From: Candidatus Methanophagales archaeon
Lineage (GTDB): Archaea > Halobacteriota > Syntropharchaeia > Alkanophagales > Methanospirareceae
Direction of reading: 5' to 3'
DNA: 5,138 nucleotides
Assembly (NCBI GenBank): GCA_021159475.1
Contig: JAGGRS010000180.1
Span: forward strand, 1-5,138
The stretch's first letter is position 1. Every line of letters begins with the position of its first letter. The translations under genes were made by a program, and so were the position numbers. Positions 1-5,138 of this stretch are shown here, one piece after another. The notes beneath the pieces were generated by a model. The model was given only the letters and a program-made list of their open reading frames with translations. It ran no database searches and was not told where the DNA came from.

Positions 1-959
1 CCATTGCCGCCTGTTATATTCTCACGCACGCCCGGTATATCCGATGCTATCACCGGCGTTCTACACGCCATCGCCTCAAGCAGAACGATCCCGAAATTCT
101 CAAGCCTGGTAAAAGAAGGGAGCACGAATACAGAAGCTTCTAAATAGCTCTTAACGAGCTCTTTGAAACTCAGGAACCCACGAAACTCGACTTTTCGCAT
201 AAGTCCGTAACTTCTCACAAGCTTCTCCAGGCTCGCTCGCTCCTCTCCTCTACCCACTATTATCAGCCTCGCTTCCGGGACATCCTTCAATACCCCCGGC
301 ATTGCTCTTATCAAATACTCTATACCCTTGGGATAGACGAGCCTGCCAACGAACAGGATATTCTTCTTACGCTTTACGCTCGCTTTTACCTCCTCTATAA
401 CGGCATCAAACTTCCTTATATCTATCCCATTGGGTATGACCTCGCATTTACTGCTGAATTTACTGAGAACTGGTGAGGTCTCCGCATAGCTCCTGCCCGT
501 AACTATTATAGCATCACAGGCATCGAGCAGTGGTAACGCATAATGCCCGTTGTAAACCCGTTCTACGAATTTAGCCATCACAGCGGGTATCCTCAAACTC
601 CCGACCCTCTCCGGCACTTCCAGATCGAAGTGATACGTTATGACATGAGGGCGCTTATTCTCTTTATTGAGCGCCTGTGAGAAGAAAGGAGGCGGACAAT
701 GCGAGTGGAACACATCTGCTTCTATATCTCTTACTCGCGACAGCCCAAAGATGAGGGGCACATAGCCAGGGAAGAGCTCGATTGCCCTGAACCTCGTAAT
801 CTTGCTCATACTGTGGTCGTCTCTCATCGGTGGTATGTCCGCAGTTAGAATCTTCAACTCGTTCCCCGCTTCACTCAACGCATTTGCCAGCTCTTTAACG
901 TGGTTCTCCACACCGCCAACATGTGGTGGGTAATAACATGAAGCCTGAACTATCCTCAT
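1..959 (-). CDS. Glycosyltransferase family 4 (GT-B fold), C-terminally cut by window edge
   Basis: Translating the minus strand from the ATG at 957-959 gives 319 uninterrupted residues, and the frame is still open at base 1. It reads as a GT4 retaining sugar-nucleotide transferase. The N-terminal acceptor domain opens with the glycine-rich PPHVGGVE loop (residues 11-18). The inter-domain VIPNGID segment is at 174-180. The donor-phosphate-binding GR-x4-KG motif follows (R206, K211), and the EX7E signature is at E287 and E295, continuing into a typical AxxxPVIASDIPGVRE stretch. Family members usually run to about 370-390 residues, so roughly the last 60 are missing because of the window edge, not truncation. 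No signal peptide or membrane segment is seen, so it is probably a cytoplasmic or peripheral enzyme. It starts 13 bases after the GT2 stop, with only a weak purine-rich stretch ahead, consistent with one transcript. The family is secure; the sugar and acceptor cannot be told. Likely roles are surface glycan, N-glycan or glycolipid synthesis. Confidence 0.93.
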   Translation of the reverse strand, partial: MRIVQASCYYPPHVGGVENHVKELANALSEAGNELKILTADIPPMRDDHSMSKITRFRAIELFPGYVPLIFGLSRVRDIEADVFHSHCPPPFFSQALNKENKRPHVITYHFDLEVPERVGSLRIPAVMAKFVERVYNGHYALPLLDACDAIIVTGRSYAETSPVLSKFSSKCEVIPNGIDIRKFDAVIEEVKASVKRKKNILFVGRLVYPKGIEYLIRAMPGVLKDVPEARLIIVGRGEERASLEKLVRSYGLMRKVEFRGFLSFKELVKSYLEASVFVLPSFTRLENFGIVLLEAMACRTPVIASDIPGVRENITGGN

Positions 960-972
960 ATCTTATCTCATC

Positions 973-1692
973 TCAACGATAGGTCTGCCTGGTATAGTTT
1001 ATCCTTGCACGCGTTCCTCGCTTCGCCGCCACAACATTCATCGCCCATATATACAGTGCGCGTATAAATCCATACTTCTCCATTCGCCTCATTGAGAAAT
1101 GGACAGAAAGCATGGGGTCATACCGTATAGCACCCTCATGCCTGAGCCTGCGTGCAATCTCGTAATCATCACCCGCCGACATATCGGAATACCCACCTAT
1201 CTTCTGGAATACATCCCTCCTTATCGCTGTATTGGACCCGAGAGTGGCGTGGAATATCCCCGAGATCGCTGCGAAGTGAGCGAGTTTGTTGAACGCTCCA
1301 ATCAGAACTTTGTATTTGAATCGCGATTCAATAGGGATGATGGGACCATAAACAGCAACCACACCGTCAGCCCTGAAATCATTGCAGATTCGTTCAAGCC
1401 AGTTACACGGTAGTATTATATCTGCATCGGTCATCGCCACTATCTCACCACTTGATACCTCCACACCATCATTCCTCGCACCACCTACTCCTTTACTATG
1501 CTGTATAATCACATTATCGGCGTATTCTCTCGCTATGTCCACCGTCTCATCTTCACTACCGCCATCCACAACCACGATCTCATAATCACGCCTATCCAGT
1601 GTCTGATTCACGAGGCTGTTCAAACATGCTCCTATATACGATTCCTCGTTATATGCGGGTATGACAACCGAAACTTTCTTGTTATTGCTCAT
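973..1692 (-). CDS. Glycosyltransferase family 2 (GT-A fold)
   Basis: This is a complete 239-residue protein with a GT2 inverting-transferase catalytic domain. The opening strand VSVVIPAYNEE is at 7-17, followed by EIVVVDGGSEDET at 38-50 for nucleotide binding. The metal-binding DXD is D89-A90-D91 (TDADI). A GSNTAIRR block is at 152-159, and the acceptor-side acidic pair D175-D176 sits in a GDDYEIARRLR context that usually supplies the catalytic base. There is no C-terminal transmembrane helix like those of many membrane GT2 enzymes; the tail is basic and moderately hydrophobic, so peripheral membrane contact is possible. The ATG is the only reasonable start, because an in-frame stop lies three codons upstream; a run of five G abuts it and there is no well-spaced Shine-Dalgarno. 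It begins 17 bases after the metG stop and is followed closely by the GT4 gene, so the pair probably acts in the same glycan or glycolipid pathway. Substrate unknown. Confidence 0.92.
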   Translation of the reverse strand: MSNNKKVSVVIPAYNEESYIGACLNSLVNQTLDRRDYEIVVVDGGSEDETVDIAREYADNVIIQHSKGVGGARNDGVEVSSGEIVAMTDADIILPCNWLERICNDFRADGVVAVYGPIIPIESRFKYKVLIGAFNKLAHFAAISGIFHATLGSNTAIRRDVFQKIGGYSDMSAGDDYEIARRLRHEGAIRYDPMLSVHFSMRRMEKYGFIRALYIWAMNVVAAKRGTRARINYTRQTYR

Positions 1693-1709
1693 CCCCCATC
1701 AATACAATA

Positions 1710-3335
1710 TCAATTCAGCCTCTGGAATAGCATCTTCGGCTTGTTCAACTTCTGCCCTTCTTCTATCGGCGACATCAGCTCCTCAAGTTTCGTTTCGTGT
1801 ATATCCGTCTTCATACCAAGCTGATACCACACCTCTGCCATCTTCTCCGGCATCACCGGCTCCAGTAATATACACACCGATTTCATTATCTGCAGTGCGT
1901 TCTTTATTATTGTTGCACATCTGCGCCTGTCGCTTTCTCCTCCCTTTATCAGGTGCCAGGGCTCCTCACGCTGGAAATAGCTGTTCCCAAAGTCCGCGAG
2001 TCCCATTGCCGCATCCACCAGCTTCTTAAATTCGTAATCCTCCATTGCTCTTATCACATCGTCACGTGCGGTCTCTATCGCCGCTTTTACCTCTTCCTCT
2101 ATCTCCCCGCCTGGCACCGCACCGAAATTCTTATATGCGAACGTAAGAACGCGATATGCGAGATTACCGAGAATAGCCACCAGCTCGTTGTTCACACGCA
2201 TGAAAAAGGAATCCCAGGAGAAATCCAGCTCCTTCGTGTGGCTCGATTGCGTTACTATATAATACCTCAGCGTATCGGGATGGAAGCGTTCCAGGAATTC
2301 CGCTGCCCAGACCACGTTCCCTCTGCTCTTGGAGAATGTCTTACCGTTTATCTTCACCATACCGGAGGCAATGACCGCACTGGGGAGCGAATAGCCCGCT
2401 CCTTTTAGCATCGCGGGCCAGAATATGCAGTGATGATATATTATGTCGGTGCCGATGAAATGTATGATTGTGGCTTCGTTATCTTTCCAGTATCGTGCCC
2501 ATGCATCACCTTTCTCGCCCCTCTCTCGCAATAACTCTTCTGTGAATGATATATACCCGATGGGGGCATCAACCCAGACATAAACGACCAGGTCGTCTCT
2601 ACCCGGGAATTTCACTCCCCATTCCAGATTCCTCGTGATACACCAGTCCCTCAGCTCTCGCTTCACCCATTCCTTAGCGTAATTACGGGCGTTCAGCGTG
2701 CCACCCAGCGTATCGAGATAGGAAGCCAGGAACTCAGCAAATGCGGATAACTTGAAGAAGAAATGCTCCTGCTCCTTGAAGACCGCCGCTGAGCCACATA
2801 TCTTACATCTCGGCTCTTCTATCTCGCCGGGCTCAAGGTGCTTGCCACAGCCCTGGTCACATTCGTCACCACGTGCGATTGCGCCACAATAGGGACATCT
2901 GCCCTCCACATATCTATCCGGCAGAAAGCGTCCGCAGGTGTTGCAATATGCCTGCTTCGTCTTCTTCTTATATACATAACCGCCCGCTATTAGATTCTCC
3001 ACTATCTCCTCCGTCCTTTTATGGTTACTCACCGAATCTGTCCGTCCATAGTAGTCGAAGTTCACATTCAGCGCCTTGAAAATCCGTTTGAAATGCTCAT
3101 GGTAGCGCTCAACCACCACTTCCGGCGTTACACCCTCCGCTTCCGCACTCAGCACTATCGGCGTTCCATGTGTGTCTGAACCACTGATGAAGATGACTTT
3201 ATAGCCCATCTTACGGAGCATCCTGACATATATATCAGCGGGGACATAAGTCCTGAGATGTCCTATATGGCATTCACCGTTAACGTATGGCAATGCTGAG
3301 GTGACCAGCACCAGCTTATCCTGTGGTATCTTCAT
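1710..3335 (-). CDS. metG: Methionyl-tRNA synthetase, archaeal type
   Basis: This cytoplasmic class I synthetase charges tRNA-Met with methionine using ATP. The chosen start gives 541 residues. The HIGH motif is at 23-26 within [16 protein letters not shown]. The connective domain carries four cysteine pairs forming two zinc knuckles: C131/C134, C147/C150, C159/C163 and C177/C180. A WVDAPIGY block starts at W254. The KMSKS-equivalent loop reads TFSKSRGN at 333-340, so the first lysine of the loop is threonine. The anticodon-recognising helix includes N451 and YFQREEPW ending at W460. The protein ends after the anticodon-binding domain, without the C-terminal EMAP/Trbp111-like tRNA-binding domain; in many archaea that domain is encoded separately. 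The frame stays open to a TTG at 3389, but the ATG at 3333-3335 fits the family N-terminus (only about ten residues before VTSALPY) and lies 27 bases from a good TATA box, so I prefer it and a leaderless message. GT2 and GT4 genes follow closely. Confidence 0.96.
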   Translation of the reverse strand: MKIPQDKLVLVTSALPYVNGECHIGHLRTYVPADIYVRMLRKMGYKVIFISGSDTHGTPIVLSAEAEGVTPEVVVERYHEHFKRIFKALNVNFDYYGRTDSVSNHKRTEEIVENLIAGGYVYKKKTKQAYCNTCGRFLPDRYVEGRCPYCGAIARGDECDQGCGKHLEPGEIEEPRCKICGSAAVFKEQEHFFFKLSAFAEFLASYLDTLGGTLNARNYAKEWVKRELRDWCITRNLEWGVKFPGRDDLVVYVWVDAPIGYISFTEELLRERGEKGDAWARYWKDNEATIIHFIGTDIIYHHCIFWPAMLKGAGYSLPSAVIASGMVKINGKTFSKSRGNVVWAAEFLERFHPDTLRYYIVTQSSHTKELDFSWDSFFMRVNNELVAILGNLAYRVLTFAYKNFGAVPGGEIEEEVKAAIETARDDVIRAMEDYEFKKLVDAAMGLADFGNSYFQREEPWHLIKGGESDRRRCATIIKNALQIMKSVCILLEPVMPEKMAEVWYQLGMKTDIHETKLEELMSPIEEGQKLNKPKMLFQRLN

Positions 3336-3358
3336 TCCAATATAAGTAAGAGCATCAG

Positions 3359-3367
3359 TATAAAAAA
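3359..3367 (-). promoter_or_regulatory. Archaeal TATA box for metG
   Basis: The minus strand reads TTTTTTATA here, centred about 27 bases upstream of the metG ATG at 3335. That is the normal distance from an archaeal TATA box to the transcription start. The transcript would therefore begin at or next to the ATG, giving a leaderless mRNA, which fits the lack of a Shine-Dalgarno before that codon. This site also lies inside the extra 18 codons that a TTG start at 3389 would need, which argues against that start. The evidence is sequence match and spacing only. Confidence 0.6.
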
Positions 3368-3389
3368 CATGATTTGAGCTCTTGCTCAA
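3362..3389 (-). terminator. Possible hairpin plus T-run terminator after the trpB/membrane-protein unit; alternatively an operator
   Basis: On the minus strand a perfect 6-bp inverted repeat, TTGAGC and GCTCAA with a four-base loop (3374-3389), is followed six bases later by T6 (3362-3367). It lies 80 bases past the stop of the small membrane protein and could end transcription of that unit; archaeal RNA polymerase terminates mainly on T-rich tracts. The T run also forms the metG TATA box. The repeat sits just upstream of that box, so a dimeric regulator binding there is an equal alternative. The stem is short, so confidence is low. The rest of the 133-base gap (3336-3468) holds nothing else I can name. 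Confidence 0.35.
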
Positions 3390-3468
3390 CTCAAAGGAAA
3401 CCTGTTTTCGGATTCATCATCCTGCTCCCGATGGTTTAGGGTGATGAGCATCGCATGCCAGACCTGGT

Positions 3469-3735
3469 CTATTTCACCACTGTCTCAAGCAGGTCACCGA
3501 AGAACGTGCCAACTATGAATATAATCGTTAGAACTATCATCTTTATAACGGTTCCTATTGCAGTTGCTACAGATAGCACCAGCCCACCTATCAGCAGACC
3601 AATGAACCCTAATATCAATCCGAGAATTATGCCATACACAACGCCCTTCTTTAGTAGTTCCCACCGCTTCTCCTTGCCCGGCTTCACGTATCCGTATACC
3701 AGACCGATAATAAATGCGAGTATCTCAAGTATCAT
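3469..3735 (-). CDS. Small glycine-rich membrane protein, uncharacterised
   Basis: This 88-residue protein is not one I can place in a named family. It has a short hydrophobic N-terminal helix (about 2-17) and a basic hydrophilic loop KPGKEKRWELLKK at 18-30, probably cytoplasmic. Two further hydrophobic helices follow at about 31-55 and 62-80, then a short acidic/basic tail. The second helix carries glycines in repeated four-residue spacing (G31, G35, G39, G43, then G46, G50), a pattern that favours tight helix packing or oligomers. No catalytic or metal-binding residues are evident and there is no cysteine or histidine. The start is well supported: a Shine-Dalgarno-like GGGGTGA ends nine bases before the ATG and includes the trpB stop codon, implying translational coupling with trpB. 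It is a real gene by start signal, length and composition. Its function is unknown, and linkage to tryptophan synthesis would be inference from position only. Confidence 0.75.
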   Translation of the reverse strand: MILEILAFIIGLVYGYVKPGKEKRWELLKKGVVYGIILGLILGFIGLLIGGLVLSVATAIGTVIKMIVLTIIFIVGTFFGDLLETVVK

Positions 3736-3744
3736 ATTATATCT

Positions 3745-3751
3745 TCACCCC
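3745..3751 (-). promoter_or_regulatory. Shine-Dalgarno of the small membrane protein, overlapping the trpB stop
   Basis: The minus strand reads GGGGTGA, matching the GGTGA core complementary to the archaeal 16S rRNA 3' end. It ends nine bases before the ATG at 3735. Its last three bases are the TGA stop of trpB, so ribosomes finishing trpB are placed to restart on the next gene. This fixes the start of the 88-residue protein and joins it to the trpB transcript. Confidence 0.65.
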
Positions 3752-4929
3752 GTACCTCCTTTATGAGAAAGAGCATCCGCCACACTGAAGATGTCCTTAT
3801 CTCCCCTGCCCGAGAGGTTCACCACAATCAAATCCCACTCCTTTGCATGCTCTATTGCGTAATGAACAGCGTGGGCGGATTCCAGTGCGGGAATTATACC
3901 CTCCTCTCTGGACAGGGTCTCAAAAGCTCTTAAGGTCTCCTCATCGGTGGCAGAATCCATTTTCACCCGCCCGGAGTCCACAAGATATGCCAGTTCAGGT
4001 CCCACACCCGGATAGTCCAGTCCGGGAGCGAAACTATGCGATTGCTTTATTTGTCCGTATTTATCCTGCAGCAGTTTTGAATACATCCCGTGCAGAACGC
4101 CTTCCGTGCCTGCGCAGAGCGAAGCGCCATGCTCGCCGGTCTCCAGACCTTTACCTCCGGCTTCTACGCCTATAAGCTCTACTGCATCATCTATGAAGTC
4201 GTAGAATATACCCATTGCATTGCTACCGCCGCCAACACACGCTATGATGGCATCGGGCAGTCTCCCCTCGGCTGCTAATATCTGCTCCCGCGTCTCTCTG
4301 CCGATGACACGCTGGAATTCACGCACCATCAATGGATATGGATGTGGTCCCACAACACTGCCTATCACGTAATAGGTATTCTCAACATTGGTGACCCAGT
4401 CGCGCATCGCCTCATTTATTGCATCCTTCAATGTCCTGGAGCCACTATCAACCGGGTTCACACGTGCACCCAGCAGTTCCATCCTGAACACATTCAGCTT
4501 CTGCCGCTCTATATCCTCTGTGCCCATATATACCTCACATTGCAATCCGAGAACGGCTGCAGCCATCGCGGTTGCTACTCCATGCTGTCCCGCGCCGGTC
4601 TCTGCTATTATCCGCTTCTTTCCCATATACTTCGCCAGCAAGCACTGTCCCAACGTATTGTTCAGTTTATGTGCACCACCATGCACCAGGTCCTCACGTT
4701 TAAGGTATATCCTGGCACCGCCACACAGTTCAGAGAGGTTATTTGCGAGATAAAGCGGTGTTGGGCGACCAGCGAAGTCCCTCAAGAGCGCGTTCAGTTC
4801 GCTGTTGAACTTCTCATCCTGATGAAACGTGTAAAAAGCATCTTCAAGCTCTTCCAGTGCGCTCATCAACACCTCAGGTGCAAACCTGCCCCCATATTTA
4901 CCATACCTGCCATATTCATCGGGTAACAT
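3745..4929 (-). CDS. trpB: Tryptophan synthase beta chain (TrpB1 type)
   Basis: This PLP-dependent cytoplasmic enzyme condenses indole with L-serine to give L-tryptophan, normally in an alpha2-beta2 complex with TrpA. The 394 residues match the usual length of the TrpB1 class. The conserved N-terminus [14 protein letters not shown] is at 9-22. The PLP Schiff-base lysine is K88 in GGAHKLNN. The catalytic glutamate is E110 in AETGAGQHG. The PLP-phosphate loop is GGGSNAMG at 233-240, the [10 protein letters not shown] loop with D305 follows, and the C-terminal SGRGDKD is at 373-379, where S373 should contact the pyridine nitrogen. All key residues are present, so the enzyme should be active. The ATG at 4927-4929 has no Shine-Dalgarno but has a TATA-like box about 28 bases upstream, suggesting a leaderless message. 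No other trp gene is in the window: the next gene downstream is a membrane protein and the upstream neighbour is divergent, so trpA must lie elsewhere. Confidence 0.97.
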   Translation of the reverse strand: MLPDEYGRYGKYGGRFAPEVLMSALEELEDAFYTFHQDEKFNSELNALLRDFAGRPTPLYLANNLSELCGGARIYLKREDLVHGGAHKLNNTLGQCLLAKYMGKKRIIAETGAGQHGVATAMAAAVLGLQCEVYMGTEDIERQKLNVFRMELLGARVNPVDSGSRTLKDAINEAMRDWVTNVENTYYVIGSVVGPHPYPLMVREFQRVIGRETREQILAAEGRLPDAIIACVGGGSNAMGIFYDFIDDAVELIGVEAGGKGLETGEHGASLCAGTEGVLHGMYSKLLQDKYGQIKQSHSFAPGLDYPGVGPELAYLVDSGRVKMDSATDEETLRAFETLSREEGIIPALESAHAVHYAIEHAKEWDLIVVNLSGRGDKDIFSVADALSHKGGTG

Positions 4930-4945
4930 TTTAAATCATCAATAG

Positions 4946-5138
<193 letters not shown>

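Noticed and set aside
1099..2408. Several plus-strand open frames opposite the GT2 and metG genes
   Set aside because: All are antisense to well-supported genes, overlap each other in different frames, and show no family motif.
3336..3389. Eighteen-residue N-terminal extension of MetRS from a TTG start
   Set aside because: It covers the probable promoter and is not part of the family N-terminus; the internal ATG fits better on both counts.
3355..3450. Possible C/D box guide RNA in the gap before metG (RTGATGA-like boxes on both strands, a CTGA on the minus strand)
   Set aside because: No matching D' and C' boxes at the expected spacing, and no terminal stem joining C and D, so the boxes are probably chance matches.
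4342..4926. Open frame of 194 codons on the plus strand opposite trpB
   Set aside because: It lies wholly antisense to a TrpB gene with every catalytic motif intact. Its translation is cysteine- and histidine-rich without domain logic, as expected for a shadow frame.

Overview
The window looks like a chromosomal segment of an archaeon, most likely a euryarchaeote. The methionyl-tRNA synthetase is of the archaeal double-zinc-knuckle type. Promoters are TATA-box-like, about 27 bases ahead of start codons that lack a Shine-Dalgarno (the leaderless pattern). Arg AGG/AGA and Ile ATA codons are common. A methanogen or ANME-type lineage is a guess from overall style and cannot be fixed from this sequence alone.

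Layout: five genes lie on the minus strand and are read from right to left: trpB (3745-4929), a small membrane protein (3469-3735), metG (1710-3335), a family 2 glycosyltransferase (973-1692) and a family 4 glycosyltransferase (1-959, C-terminus cut off by the window edge). On the plus strand, diverging from trpB across 61 AT-rich bases, a thymidylate-kinase-like gene begins at about 4991 and runs off the right edge.

Transcription can be read as two minus-strand units. The first is trpB plus the small membrane protein: the latter's Shine-Dalgarno overlaps the trpB stop codon. The second is metG-GT2-GT4, with gaps of only 17 and 13 bases. Between them, a 6-bp hairpin followed by a T6 run may end the first unit, and the T run is itself part of the metG TATA box. 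metG and trpB are housekeeping genes (Met-tRNA charging, last step of tryptophan synthesis). The two glycosyltransferases probably build a surface glycan or glycolipid and may simply be co-transcribed with metG.

I see no mobile element, CRISPR array, tRNA/rRNA gene or clear novel system. The most unusual points are a kinase P-loop in which the invariant lysine is replaced by leucine, an uncharacterised membrane protein in the place where trpA is often found, and the overlapped terminator/promoter ahead of metG.
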